A DNA stretch of 64,000 bases from Spirochaetales bacterium (GTDB lineage: Bacteria; Spirochaetota; Spirochaetia; UBA9216): NCBI GenBank assembly GCA_016839055.1, contig JAEKNX010000010.1, positions 1 to 64,000 on the forward strand, given 5' to 3'. The translations under genes and the position numbers were made by a program. Each line of letters begins with the position of its first letter. Positions within the stretch are counted from its first letter, which is position 1. The notes below the pieces were generated by a model. The model saw only the letters and a list, made by a program, of their open reading frames with translations, was not told the DNA's origin and ran no database searches. Below are positions 51,761-61,210 of this stretch, one piece after another.

Positions 51761-52475
51761 TGAGTTAAAAGCCTGCCTCCCCAGGATTAAGCGCGCCCGC
51801 GATTTCCATCTCTATGATTTCGGCGGGAAGCGATACCTGGATCTATGGCTTGACGGCGGCCGGGCTGCCCTCGGGCATAAGGCGGGCAAGATAGTCCGCG
51901 AGATGAAAAACAGTCTTGAAAAAGGGCTCTCGGCCGGTTATCCGTCAGTATATGCTCACAGGCTGCTGAAGCAGGTGCAGCGGGTGTATCCAGATGTTGC
52001 CGGCCTATCGGTGGTGTTCTCTGGCGCTGATGCCGTGCTGCCCGTTCTCAGGCCCTTTACGGGCCGCAGGCTGCCTGGCGGACTTTGTGAACTGGTCCTG
52101 CCGATGGCCGGAAGTACCTGTCTGCGCCTGGTTTGCGCGGACGCGGCTTCCATTGACCTTCTGCCGGCGCCTGACGCCGTACCGGTCTTCCTTCTAAGCG
52201 GAATGTGCAGGGCCGCCTCGGAGCTTGCCGTCTTTGATGAGACCGAAGGAGAGAAGGCGTGGCAAGCCTTTGACTCTCCTCTCTGGAGACGGGACGGTCC
52301 TTGGCTGTATCCGGAAGTTGCCGAAGATACTTATCCGGCCTTGTTTAAGGCGCTGCTCGGTCGGGGGGTAGTCCTGTCTCCAGATTTTAAAACGCCGTCC
52401 TGCGCTCCTTACATCTTTACTGAGGGTGAAATTGCGCCGATAAAAGAGATAGAAAGGGAGTTTTTAATAGGATGA
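51744..52475 (+). CDS. Truncated class III aminotransferase-like protein
   Basis: The first about 100 of 243 residues follow class III PLP aminotransferases (RYLDLWLDGGRAALGHKAGKIVREM, given as a region near 30-55). The family's central PLP-binding domain with its lysine is not visible: the protein is about half the usual length, and the SDEV/lysine motif is missing. The C-terminal third (TYPALFKALLGRGVVLSP, YIFTEGEI) resembles the end of such enzymes. It looks like a shortened, probably non-catalytic relative rather than a random relic, because the frame is intact and translationally coupled at both ends. Confidence 0.6.
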   Translation: MNNGINELKACLPRIKRARDFHLYDFGGKRYLDLWLDGGRAALGHKAGKIVREMKNSLEKGLSAGYPSVYAHRLLKQVQRVYPDVAGLSVVFSGADAVLPVLRPFTGRRLPGGLCELVLPMAGSTCLRLVCADAASIDLLPAPDAVPVFLLSGMCRAASELAVFDETEGEKAWQAFDSPLWRRDGPWLYPEVAEDTYPALFKALLGRGVVLSPDFKTPSCAPYIFTEGEIAPIKEIEREFLIG

Positions 52476-52774
52476 CGGTAGAAAGTCTTGTTTTTATAAT
52501 AAGCCGCCTTGTTTTCGGGGCCGGCGCGACCTTCCTTGCAATAATTCTATGGTCGAGAACCAGGGATACTGCTTGGATGTTTATCGTCGTGGGAACAATA
52601 TTCAGATACGGACAGATTATGTACGACACCTTCAGTATGTTTGGCATCGTACGCGCCAACATCGTTATTATTCCTGATTATCTTGGGATTGATGCCGTAC
52701 TTGAAAATCTGCCCTATGTATTTTTCATCGTTGCTTTCATCATCATGATCAGGAGGACTTTTCGTAAATGGTGA
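52472..52774 (+). CDS. Small hypothetical membrane protein
   Basis: This 100-residue protein has three hydrophobic segments (about 5-25, 32-50 and 72-92) and a basic C-terminus (RRTFRKW), so it is an inner-membrane protein. The start overlaps the previous stop (ATGA), so it is coupled to the aminotransferase-like gene. Its last 26 bases overlap the convergent ferredoxin gene. No family is recognised. Confidence 0.65.
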   Translation: MTVESLVFIISRLVFGAGATFLAIILWSRTRDTAWMFIVVGTIFRYGQIMYDTFSMFGIVRANIVIIPDYLGIDAVLENLPYVFFIVAFIIMIRRTFRKW

Positions 52775-52946
52775 TAGCGGCCGTTGGACAGTCTTCGGCC
52801 GTCTCCCTGACCCTTTGGGCTAGTTTTTCTTCAACCTCCGTCTTTTTAAGTTCTGCAGTATATTCTCCTGTTTTAAAGATCTCCGAAACGTTTTCCTCAC
52901 ATAAACCGCAGCCCGCACAGAGGTCCGCATCAAGCTCAACTGTCAT
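52749..52946 (-). CDS. Small ferredoxin
   Basis: This 65-residue ferredoxin has one cluster. CAGCGLC near the N-terminus supplies three cysteines and DCPTAAI the last, the pattern of monocluster 4Fe-4S ferredoxins. ATG 52946 is chosen because GAGG lies 7 bases upstream; a start at 52985 would add 13 residues and lacks a ribosome site. It is probably an electron carrier for radical SAM or fermentation enzymes. Confidence 0.85.
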   Translation of the reverse strand: MTVELDADLCAGCGLCEENVSEIFKTGEYTAELKKTEVEEKLAQRVRETAEDCPTAAITIYEKSS

Positions 52947-53004
52947 ATAATGCCTCAAGGCTCTTTCAAAAATCTCCGATTTCATGAAAGAGCTACCATA
53001 GATT

Positions 53005-53106
53005 TAATTGCAGTTTTTTGCAATTATTATAATGTTTTTGCTTAATTGCATTCAAGCAAAAACACTGCAAAGGGAATTTTAAAAATAACCGATTTTTGAA
53101 ATTCCC
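53005..53106. other. Cluster of three AT-rich perfect hairpins
   Basis: Three stem-loops lie in about 100 bases of the roughly 370-base gap between the ferredoxin and the small membrane gene. They are 53005-53026 (8-base arms), 53033-53064 (11-base arms) and 53072-53106 (15 pairs with one G-U, loop of 5). The spacing of 6-7 bases between them is regular. No reading frame is seen. Candidates are terminators for the upstream genes or a small structured RNA. Confidence 0.5.
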
Positions 53107-53192
53107 TCCCTCGTATAGAAGGTACTTGTTTTTTCCGCTGCAGGCAAGTTGTCTCTGCCTATTGCTGAAATTCGTGAAATTAGTTATTCTTG

Positions 53193-53297
53193 AGGCTCTA
53201 TTGAAAACTGGTTGTTTTTAATGGAGCCTTTGAAGTATTCTTGAAAACGAGTTTCAAAAGTTAACGGCATAACAAGTTGTCAAAATACTTCTTTTTT
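53193..53297 (+). promoter_or_regulatory. Structured leader with terminator-like fold
   Basis: A 16-pair hairpin (53193-53229, loop of 5) is followed by GAAGTATT (53232-53239) and AATACTTC (53284-53291), which enclose a further stem TTGAAA/TTTCAA. A T-run (53292-53297) follows. The ribosome site AGGAGG of the next gene starts 8 bases later. The layout could act as an attenuator for the gene at 53317. No known riboswitch is recognised. Confidence 0.45.
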
Positions 53298-53316
53298 AAA
53301 GTCCAGGAGGAAATGT

Positions 53317-53538
53317 ATGAAAGCGCTTATCATAGGAATCATTTTAACACTCTTTGCTGTTTTTGCTGCAATTCCCGCTCCCGGCCTCAGCTGGTGGAAG
53401 GAAATCCTTTTTGTTCTTAAAGGTTTTGTTCCTCTTCTTGCGGTGTTCGTGGGGATTATCGCTCTTTTGGTAGGTGTTGCTGATATTAAGGACGCCAGAG
53501 AGGCGCGGAGAGAAGCCGCCGGAGATGATGAGACATAG
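53317..53538 (+). CDS. Small membrane protein, two spans
   Basis: This 73-residue protein has two hydrophobic segments (about 1-20 and 31-52) joined by a short APGLSWWKE turn and ends in a charged tail (DAREARREAAGDDET). A strong AGGAGG precedes the ATG. No family is recognised. It stands alone behind a highly structured leader and ahead of the rplM promoter. Confidence 0.7.
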   Translation: MKALIIGIILTLFAVFAAIPAPGLSWWKEILFVLKGFVPLLAVFVGIIALLVGVADIKDAREARREAAGDDET

Positions 53539-53595
53539 TATCGCATTATTTCCTGAAAGACAGTAGCGGAAGAGCTCTCCGGGCAGGTGACGGCC

Positions 53596-53624
53596 TTGAC
53601 AATATCAGCTGAATATGGAATTAT
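53596..53624 (+). promoter_or_regulatory. Promoter of rplM-rpsI
   Basis: Consensus TTGACA (53596-53601), a 17-base spacer and AATTAT (53619-53624) leave a leader of about 50 bases before rplM. Confidence 0.65.
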
Positions 53625-53682
53625 TCGTTCACCCGTTACGATTTTTTAAGTATTGAAACTATATAGAGTTAAAGGCAGATAG

Positions 53683-54108
53683 ATGAATACGATTTACGTA
53701 AAACCAAAAAATGTAGAACGAAAATGGTGGATAATTGACGCTGAAGGTCAGAGACTTGGCCGTGTGGCAGTTAAAGCCGTTGAGCTTCTCAGAGGAAAAC
53801 ATAAGCCGGAGTTTGTTCCATTTCACGAATTAGGCGATTATGTTATAATAATTAATGCTGGCAAAGTTGAAGTCAGCGGAAACAAGGCAGAAGGCAAGCT
53901 TTATTACCGGCACACAGGATATCCTGGCGGCCTCAAGGTAGAAAAGTTTAGGAATATGATCGAAAAGAAACCGACTTTCCCGATGGAAGCAGCAGTTAAA
54001 GGCATGCTCCCTAATGGTCCGATGGGAAGAAAACTTTTCACAAACCTCAAGGTTTATGCCGGAGTAGATCATCCGCACGCGGCACAGAAGCCCACAGTTC
54101 TCGAATAA
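53683..54108 (+). CDS. rplM: 50S ribosomal protein L13
   Basis: This 141-residue protein matches L13 throughout (KWWIIDAEGQRLGRVA, GKHKPEFVP, GDYVIIINAGKVEVSGNK, RHTGYPGG, AVKGMLPNGPMGRKLF, LKVYAGVDHPH). It is a structural protein of the large subunit. It is followed after 16 bases by rpsI, the usual pairing. Confidence 0.98.
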   Translation: MNTIYVKPKNVERKWWIIDAEGQRLGRVAVKAVELLRGKHKPEFVPFHELGDYVIIINAGKVEVSGNKAEGKLYYRHTGYPGGLKVEKFRNMIEKKPTFPMEAAVKGMLPNGPMGRKLFTNLKVYAGVDHPHAAQKPTVLE

Positions 54109-54124
54109 GGTCAGGAGTTGAATA

Positions 54125-54517
54125 ATGGCAGAAAATCTTGCATTAGGTACAGGTAGAAGAAAAACCTCTGTTGCCAGAGTTTACCTCAGGAGCGGCAGCG
54201 GTAAAATAGTAATAAACGGAAGAGATGTAGACAGCTACTTTGTGAATCCGACAAATGTTTATATTGTAAAACAGCCCCTTAACGTTACTGACAGTTTAGC
54301 TAAATTTGATATACTTATTAATGTCAAAGGCGGCGGAATAACCGGACAGGCCGGAGCGTGCAGGCATGCAATTGCCAGAGCACTGCAGAAGTATGACACA
54401 ACAAATACAACTGCACTCAAGGCTAACGGTTTCCTTACAAGAGACTCAAGGATGGTTGAAAGAAAGAAGTATGGACAGAGAGGCGCACGGAGAAAGTTTC
54501 AGTTCTCAAAAAGATAA
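54125..54517 (+). CDS. rpsI: 30S ribosomal protein S9
   Basis: This 130-residue protein matches S9 ([36 protein letters not shown]) and ends with the conserved basic tail [10 protein letters not shown] that reaches the decoding site. The end of the gene overlaps the recX start. Confidence 0.98.
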   Translation: MAENLALGTGRRKTSVARVYLRSGSGKIVINGRDVDSYFVNPTNVYIVKQPLNVTDSLAKFDILINVKGGGITGQAGACRHAIARALQKYDTTNTTALKANGFLTRDSRMVERKKYGQRGARRKFQFSKR

Positions 54518-55136
54518 TCTCGAAGTCATCGATATCAGAAGAGGAGCATTTGGAGAAGCCGTTCATTTCGGTTTTTCAGATGGCTCCTCTTTTTTTATTC
54601 ACCCCGAGGCTGCTCTCGAGTATGGTATCAGAACAGGCACGGAAATTTCTCTGGATAAACTTAGAGAGGTTCTTTTTCGATCGGCGGCATTTGCGGCCCG
54701 GGACAAGGCTGTAGACTATCTTGCCCGGCGGGAGCATTCGGCATCCGAGCTTATTCTCAAACTCAGAAAAAAAGACTATGACCATGAAACAGCCGCTGCG
54801 GCTGTTGATATGCTCAAAGAGCGCGGATATGTAAATGACCGCCGTTTTGCCCAGATGTGGGTTGAGTCTAGGCTCCGGAAGCATCCTGAGGGCCGCGGTA
54901 GTCTTCTCGCTGGGCTCGCCCGCAAGGGCGTGTCGCGTGAGGAGGCTCAGGAAGTTGTCAGCACCACTTTGACCGAGGAAGTACGAGAAGACGCGCTTAG
55001 CCGGTGTACGGAGAAATTCCTCAGGACTAAATCGGCCGACAGGCAAGGGCTGCTAACTCACCTGAGACGTCGCGGTTTTGATTATACGGCTGCAAGGCAT
55101 TATGTCGATGAACTGGGGCTTAAGGAGGATTGCTAG
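54471..55136 (+). CDS. recX: RecX-family regulator of RecA
   Basis: This protein of about 221 residues has three-helix RecX repeats: [43 protein letters not shown], then [20 protein letters not shown]. RecX binds RecA filaments and restrains recombination. The N-terminal 60 residues ([19 protein letters not shown]...) form a beta-rich extension usual in the family. ATG 54471, within rpsI, is preferred; a frame from 54366 reads through rpsI out of frame. It ends 1 base before the acylphosphatase start. Confidence 0.88.
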   Translation: MDREAHGESFSSQKDNLEVIDIRRGAFGEAVHFGFSDGSSFFIHPEAALEYGIRTGTEISLDKLREVLFRSAAFAARDKAVDYLARREHSASELILKLRKKDYDHETAAAAVDMLKERGYVNDRRFAQMWVESRLRKHPEGRGSLLAGLARKGVSREEAQEVVSTTLTEEVREDALSRCTEKFLRTKSADRQGLLTHLRRRGFDYTAARHYVDELGLKEDC

Positions 55137-55137
55137 G

Positions 55138-55422
55138 ATGGAATCGAGAATAGCATACCGAATTAATGTCACAGGACGGGTTCAAGGTGTAGGATTTCGC
55201 TATTCTGTGCAGCAGAGGGCATCACGCCTCCGGCTTGGAGGCTGGGTTCGAAACGAGGGCGACGGTTCGGTTGAAATCCACTGTGAAGGGGCCTCGGCCG
55301 CGGTAGATGTTTTCATCGAATGGATAGAAGCTGGAGGGCCGTCCTACTGCAGAATCGACTACATTCAAAAACATCCCGTCTCTCCTCAGGGCGTATTTAC
55401 CCGTTTTACCGTTGAGTATTGA
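55138..55422 (+). CDS. acyP: Acylphosphatase
   Basis: This 94-residue enzyme hydrolyses acyl phosphates. The phosphate loop with the catalytic arginine is GRVQGVGFRY, and the catalytic asparagine is in GWVRNEGDGSVEI. The typical C-terminal Tyr is present. ATG 55138 has AAGGAGG 9 bases upstream and starts one base after recX. Confidence 0.95.
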   Translation: MESRIAYRINVTGRVQGVGFRYSVQQRASRLRLGGWVRNEGDGSVEIHCEGASAAVDVFIEWIEAGGPSYCRIDYIQKHPVSPQGVFTRFTVEY

Positions 55423-55437
55423 AGCAGCTTTTTCTTG

Positions 55438-55466
55438 TTGGCACTTCCTTCTTAAGTTCATATAAT
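55438..55466 (+). promoter_or_regulatory. Leaderless promoter of hypothetical gene 55474
   Basis: TTGGCA (55438-55443), a 17-base spacer and consensus TATAAT (55461-55466) are followed by 7 bases and the ATG at 55474. This is the clearest leaderless arrangement in the window. Confidence 0.75.
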
Positions 55467-55473
55467 CTACAGC

Positions 55474-56094
55474 ATGAATATAGTTACCCGCAGAATATTA
55501 CTTTGTCTATTGTTTCTCACATTAATCGCGGCCGGGATCAGCGCCGATGGGCTCTGCTCCTATCCGTCGGAGCAGCAGTGGTTCTCTTTCTGCATTGAAC
55601 AGGATGGTCAGTTTGTTCCGGTAAGGAACAATAGGGTAGAACTTGAAAAAGCGCCTTTCACCCTGATTCTGATCATGCGCGGTCCGATGGGAGTTCTCGT
55701 AAACTGTTCTGCGAAAGATAACCTGTTTAAAGGCTTCCTTAAGAACAAACCTCTTTCGAAAATTACAGATAAACCTGAGATGTTTATGGGTATGGGAGAA
55801 GGCCTTGGGAATGATTCCGAGAAGATCGTGATCGACGATATAGCACCTCATTACATGTTCTATACTGACGGAGCATCACATAGGTTCAGCAGTACCGAAC
55901 TTAAGGGTGAATATGTCATTGGGCGCCGCATCGTCGCTAACTTCACAAGCTTTGATCGTGAATTTGAACCCTCTCCAATTAATGAGCTTGATGCAGATGT
56001 AATTTACCTGAGTTTTATGCGAAGTGAATATGATGAAGATTATAATCTTGTAGAACTACAGAAAGAGGCCTTGAAGGTGATGTTCACAGAATAA
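55474..56094 (+). CDS. Hypothetical exported protein
   Basis: This 206-residue protein has a signal peptide (residues about 1-22, RRILLCLLFLTLIAAGISA). The mature part has no recognised family. It contains a LILIMRGPMGVLVNCSAKDN segment and a polar C-terminal half. It is likely periplasmic. It is monocistronic and lies between acyP and the convergent eno. Confidence 0.65.
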   Translation: MNIVTRRILLCLLFLTLIAAGISADGLCSYPSEQQWFSFCIEQDGQFVPVRNNRVELEKAPFTLILIMRGPMGVLVNCSAKDNLFKGFLKNKPLSKITDKPEMFMGMGEGLGNDSEKIVIDDIAPHYMFYTDGASHRFSSTELKGEYVIGRRIVANFTSFDREFEPSPINELDADVIYLSFMRSEYDEDYNLVELQKEALKVMFTE

Positions 56095-56139
56095 AAAAGC
56101 CCGCAAACCAAAGAAAGGGAATCTTTCCGGCTGCGGGCT
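56093..56139 (-). terminator. Intrinsic terminator of eno
   Basis: On the minus strand AGCCCGCA (56132-56139) pairs with TGCGGGCT (56098-56105), with an inner AAAGA/TCTTT stem, and a T-run follows (56093-56097). It also lies just after the stop of the convergent hypothetical gene. Confidence 0.85.
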
Positions 56140-56160
56140 GAGTTTGCTTGCTAAGCAGTA

Positions 56161-57459
<1,299 letters not shown>

Positions 57460-57642
57460 TTACTCCTTAATAAATTTCCATATTCCAGTTTATACAATTA
57501 CAGGATCCTGATAATTTCTTTAAATGTCAAGGTTTGCAGCTTGCAAATGACTCTGAAATTTGTAAATTGACCTACCTGCCGAACTTTGCTGCAAAAAATG
57601 ATATAAATATATAGAATATAGTATTAGAATGGTTATTAATAT

Positions 57643-59337
57643 ATGAGATATTCACAGGTTTTCGGAAATAATACATTGCGGCATAATCCAAGCACCTCTA
57701 AGTCGATAAGTTATTCAATGCTGCTGCGCGGTGCTTATGTGCGGGCCATCGGCTCCGGCTTATTTGCTCTTCTGCCAATGGGAATAAGGGTGATGAATAA
57801 TATCAAAGCCATAATCCGTGAGGAGATGGAAGCCCTCGGCGGCCAGGAGATGTCGCTTCCGCTAGTTGTTCCATACAATCTCTGGAAAAAAACAGGCCGG
57901 GATCAACTGGTTGGAAAGGAGCTGGTCCGGTTCAGTGACCGGGCAGGACATGAACTTGTTCTCTCAACAAGCCATCTTGAACCTATTACTCAACTTGCGA
58001 GGCTGTCGATAAATTCCTACCGGGATTTCCCGCGCTTTCTCTACCAGTTTGAGACAAAGTTCAGGGATGAAGAGAAGGTGAAGTTCGGACTTTTTCGGGC
58101 AAAAGAATTTACAATGAAAGATGCCTACTCTTTTCATCGTTCCTATGTTGATTTGAATAATTTTTTTCCCAAGGTATACAAGGCTTATAAAGCGATATTT
58201 GATAAATGCGGGATTGAGACGGTGGTTGCCGAATCCGCCGTAGGATCTTTGAGCGGCGACAGGGCCTATGAGTTTCTTATGCCCTGCAGTTGGGGTGACA
58301 CTAAAATAATTAAATGTTCTTCATGTGGTTATTACGCGAATATAGACGTAGCAGTCGGAATCAAGAAGAAAATTTCGGAAATCCCACTTGATTCAATAGA
58401 AATTGCAACACCAGGCTGCTCCTCTTTTGAGACATTGCAGGCGTTTCTGGATGTGCCTGCCGAAAGGATAGCTGTTACAACTCTGTATAAAACCATTCAC
58501 GGCTGGGCTCTGGTTACCTGCCGTGGAGATTACCAGGTCAGTACCGAGAAGCTCTCCAGGCTTCTCGAAGATCCGGTCATCGGACCGGCTACGGATGAAG
58601 AAGTGACGGCTGCCGGACTCCTTCCAGGTTATATGTTTCCATCTAATGAAATAACTGGATTCAGGTTTGTTATTGATGATCTTGTTGCCGAATCCAATAA
58701 CCTGGTCGTTGGGGCAGATAAAGCCGGTCGACACATCCTCAACGCGAACTTCGGAAGAGATTTTGAAAGCGAACTTGTCGGTGATATCGCCCGCATTCAC
58801 GCGGACAACAAATGCATAAGATGTACAACTGTTCTTGAAGAGATGCAGGCTATTGAGGTGGGAAATATATTCAAGCTCGGCGATTTTTATTCGAAGTCGA
58901 TTGGACTGTCGTTTACTGAAGAAAACGGTGATGTCGTTCATCCGCATATGGGCTCATACGGGATCGGCCTCGGACGGCTGATGTCGGCGGTGGTTGAAGC
59001 TAACCATGATGAGAGAGGGATAAAGTGGCCCGAAGCCCTTTCTCCCTATAATTTTTTTCTGATGGGAATAGGAAAATCTTTCAGGGTCAAGAATGTTGTT
59101 GAGAACATTTCTGAAGAGCTCGGGTCTGATGTTCTCTTTGACGACAGGCACGAATCGGTGGGGATCAAGTTCAAGGACTTCGATTTGCTCGGACTTCCGT
59201 ATCGAATTGTCGTATCAACAAAGAGTCTTCAGGATGGTAATGTCGAGTTTTATGAGCGCAGAACAGAGAAGACCTGGAGGGTTCCGCTGGAAATGGTTGT
59301 AAAGACTTGCCGGGCACTGATTGCCGAGAATATTTGA
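57643..59337 (+). CDS. proS: Prolyl-tRNA synthetase, bacterial type
   Basis: This 564-residue class II synthetase is of the bacterial type. Motif 1 lies near GSGLFALLPMGIRVMNNI, motif 2 is FRDEEKVKFGLFRAKEFTMKDAYSFH (read as a region near 145-170) and motif 3 is MGSYGIGLGRLM (about 437-448). The region of about 225-385 between motifs 2 and 3 is the editing (INS) domain, and the anticodon-binding domain ends the protein. Two CxxC pairs (CSSCGYY and CIRC) border the insertion. The ATG has a poor ribosome site, and a TAGAAT box lies 12 bases upstream. Confidence 0.96.
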   Translation: MRYSQVFGNNTLRHNPSTSKSISYSMLLRGAYVRAIGSGLFALLPMGIRVMNNIKAIIREEMEALGGQEMSLPLVVPYNLWKKTGRDQLVGKELVRFSDRAGHELVLSTSHLEPITQLARLSINSYRDFPRFLYQFETKFRDEEKVKFGLFRAKEFTMKDAYSFHRSYVDLNNFFPKVYKAYKAIFDKCGIETVVAESAVGSLSGDRAYEFLMPCSWGDTKIIKCSSCGYYANIDVAVGIKKKISEIPLDSIEIATPGCSSFETLQAFLDVPAERIAVTTLYKTIHGWALVTCRGDYQVSTEKLSRLLEDPVIGPATDEEVTAAGLLPGYMFPSNEITGFRFVIDDLVAESNNLVVGADKAGRHILNANFGRDFESELVGDIARIHADNKCIRCTTVLEEMQAIEVGNIFKLGDFYSKSIGLSFTEENGDVVHPHMGSYGIGLGRLMSAVVEANHDERGIKWPEALSPYNFFLMGIGKSFRVKNVVENISEELGSDVLFDDRHESVGIKFKDFDLLGLPYRIVVSTKSLQDGNVEFYERRTEKTWRVPLEMVVKTCRALIAENI

Positions 59338-59395
59338 ACTAAAGTCCTGACAGGTGTACATATTAATAAAAAATAATCGTTGGCAAGACAGCTAA

Positions 59396-59423
59396 AGTCT
59401 ATTAGACTATTAGATCGTATAAT
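59396..59423 (+). promoter_or_regulatory. oppA promoter -10 and palindrome
   Basis: Consensus TATAAT (59418-59423) precedes a 26-base leader with AAGGAGAG. Directly upstream is a palindrome, AGTCTA-T-TAGACT (59396-59408), and a tandem TATTAGA repeat (59400-59414). The -35 is poor, so an activator or repressor may bind the palindrome. Confidence 0.5.
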
Positions 59424-59449
59424 ATCAAGATTTTTAAAGGAGAGAATTT

Positions 59450-61066
59450 ATGAAAAAAGCAATTCTAGTGCTTCTTACTGTCGCGTTACTGTTATCAGTA
59501 TTTGCAGGCTGTGCCAAAGACGATGCTGATGATGCAAAAACAGCAGAAGTTACAGCTACTGCGGAACCAGTGGTATTCAGATTCCACAACGGCGCGGAGC
59601 CGGAATCACTTGATCCTGCAGTAGTTGAAGGTGTTCCAGAGCACAACATACACATTGCGCTTTTTGAGGGTCTTGTGACCTACAACCCTAAAACCCTCGG
59701 TGCCGAACCCGGCGTTGCAAAAAGCTGGGAAGTCTCCGATGACGCCCTTACCTGGACATTCCACCTCAGAGACAACGCTGTATGGTCAGACGGTGTAGGT
59801 ATAACTGCTCAGCAGTTTGTTGACTCATGGCTCAGGTTCATGGCTCCTGAAACAGCTGCCGTATACGCCTACCTACCCGCGATGATTATCAAGGGCGCTG
59901 CAGAGTATAACGCCGGAACAGGCGCAGCGAAAGACGTTGCAATAAGAGCTATTGATAAGTATACTTTTCAGTTTGAGCTTAACGGCCCCGCGCCCTACGC
60001 ACTCGGAATGCTGACTCATTACGCTTTCAGCGTTGTTCCTTTACATGCAATTGAAAAATACGGTGATGAATGGACAAGACCTGGAAACATGGTTTCAAAC
60101 GGTCCTTTCAGTCTTAAGAGCTGGACGCCTCAGGACAAGCTCGTTGTTGAGAAAAGTAAAACCTACTGGGACAGAGACGCCGTCAGACTCGACGAAGTTG
60201 TCTTCTTTCCGATAGATGACTATAATACTGCTACCAATATGTATTTAAACGGCGAGATTGACTGGCTTACCGAAACTCCTCCCAATCAGCTTGACAAGAT
60301 GAAGCTCGACAAGGGTTATGGAACAAATGCCTCTTTCGTGACCTACTACTATCAGTTTAACCAGACTAAGCCCCCTTTTGACGATGTGCGTGTTAGAAAA
60401 GCCTTTACAATGGCAATTGACAGACAGGAACTCGTTGATCAGGTAACCAGAGGCGGACAGTTTCCTGCTTTCGGTATCACTCCTCCTCTTTCGGGACTCT
60501 ATCCTGCGGTTGTCGCCTTTGAAGAAGATTTCGACGAAGCAAGAAGACTTCTTGCTGAGGCCGGATACCCTGGCGGAAAAGGTTTTCCCAAATCCGGCAT
60601 TCTCTACAATACAAGCGAAACTCACAAGAACATAGCACAGTATGTTCAGCAGAAATGGTCCGAGGTTCTCGGAGTTGACGTTCAGATTGAAAACCAGGAA
60701 TGGGCAACCTATCTTGATAACAAGCAGAATCAGAACTTTGAAGTAGCACGAGCCGGATGGCAGGGTGACTATGTAGACCCGAATACCTTCCTTACTGACC
60801 TTCTTCACTCAGGCTCAGGTAATAATGACGGAAAGTACGCAAGCGCCAAATTTGACGCCCTGCTTGCAAAGGCCGCAACCCTTCCTGACGGACAGGAAAG
60901 ATACGATACTCTCGCCGCGGCTGAACAGCTTGCAATCGGTGAAGATTTTGCGGTAATGCCTTTTTACTACTACTCAAAAGCCAACTGGATTGACAAAGAT
61001 GTCTGGGGCGGCTGGTATCCTACAATTCTGGACATGCATCCGTTCAAACATATTTATAAAAAATGA
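59450..61066 (+). CDS. oppA: Oligopeptide ABC transporter binding lipoprotein
   Basis: This 538-residue family 5 solute-binding protein has lipobox FAGC (Cys21 or so), an Asp/Ala-rich linker and the family signature near AKSWEVSDDALTWTFHLRD. NTSETHKNIAQYVQQKW, FEVARAGWQGDYVDPNTFL and the C-terminal PFYYYSKANWI segments resemble the OppA/MppA branch for oligopeptides. It is anchored on the periplasmic side of the inner membrane. A terminator follows and the permease genes have their own promoter, so it is probably made in excess. Confidence 0.9.
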   Translation: MKKAILVLLTVALLLSVFAGCAKDDADDAKTAEVTATAEPVVFRFHNGAEPESLDPAVVEGVPEHNIHIALFEGLVTYNPKTLGAEPGVAKSWEVSDDALTWTFHLRDNAVWSDGVGITAQQFVDSWLRFMAPETAAVYAYLPAMIIKGAAEYNAGTGAAKDVAIRAIDKYTFQFELNGPAPYALGMLTHYAFSVVPLHAIEKYGDEWTRPGNMVSNGPFSLKSWTPQDKLVVEKSKTYWDRDAVRLDEVVFFPIDDYNTATNMYLNGEIDWLTETPPNQLDKMKLDKGYGTNASFVTYYYQFNQTKPPFDDVRVRKAFTMAIDRQELVDQVTRGGQFPAFGITPPLSGLYPAVVAFEEDFDEARRLLAEAGYPGGKGFPKSGILYNTSETHKNIAQYVQQKWSEVLGVDVQIENQEWATYLDNKQNQNFEVARAGWQGDYVDPNTFLTDLLHSGSGNNDGKYASAKFDALLAKAATLPDGQERYDTLAAAEQLAIGEDFAVMPFYYYSKANWIDKDVWGGWYPTILDMHPFKHIYKK

Positions 61067-61092
61067 GTTGAATCTGCATGCTTCAATTGAAG

Positions 61093-61121
61093 GCGGCGCC
61101 CTTTGGGGTGCCGCTTTTTTT
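61093..61121 (+). terminator. Intrinsic terminator after oppA
   Basis: GCGGC (61093-61097) pairs with GCCGC (61110-61114), with an inner GCCC/GGGT stem and a TTTG loop. Seven T residues follow (61115-61121). Confidence 0.9.
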
Positions 61122-61134
61122 GGTATTATAAACC

Positions 61135-61163
61135 TTGAAAAAATAAGATTACCCATATATAAT
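61135..61163 (+). promoter_or_regulatory. Promoter of oppB-oppC-oppD
   Basis: TTGAAA (61135-61140), a 17-base spacer and consensus TATAAT (61158-61163) lie just after the oppA terminator and about 48 bases before oppB. Confidence 0.75.
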
Positions 61164-61210
61164 CACTTGTTTAGAGCAAATTAAAATGCTAGTTTTCACA
61201 AGGGGAAGTT

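Noticed and set aside
52768-52950. Plus-strand frame opposite the ferredoxin gene
   Set aside because: The minus strand carries a clear cysteine pattern of a ferredoxin, and the plus-strand peptide is a low-complexity shadow.
54366-54470. Longer N-terminus for RecX
   Set aside because: It would be an out-of-frame reading of rpsI, and the peptide resembles no RecX protein.
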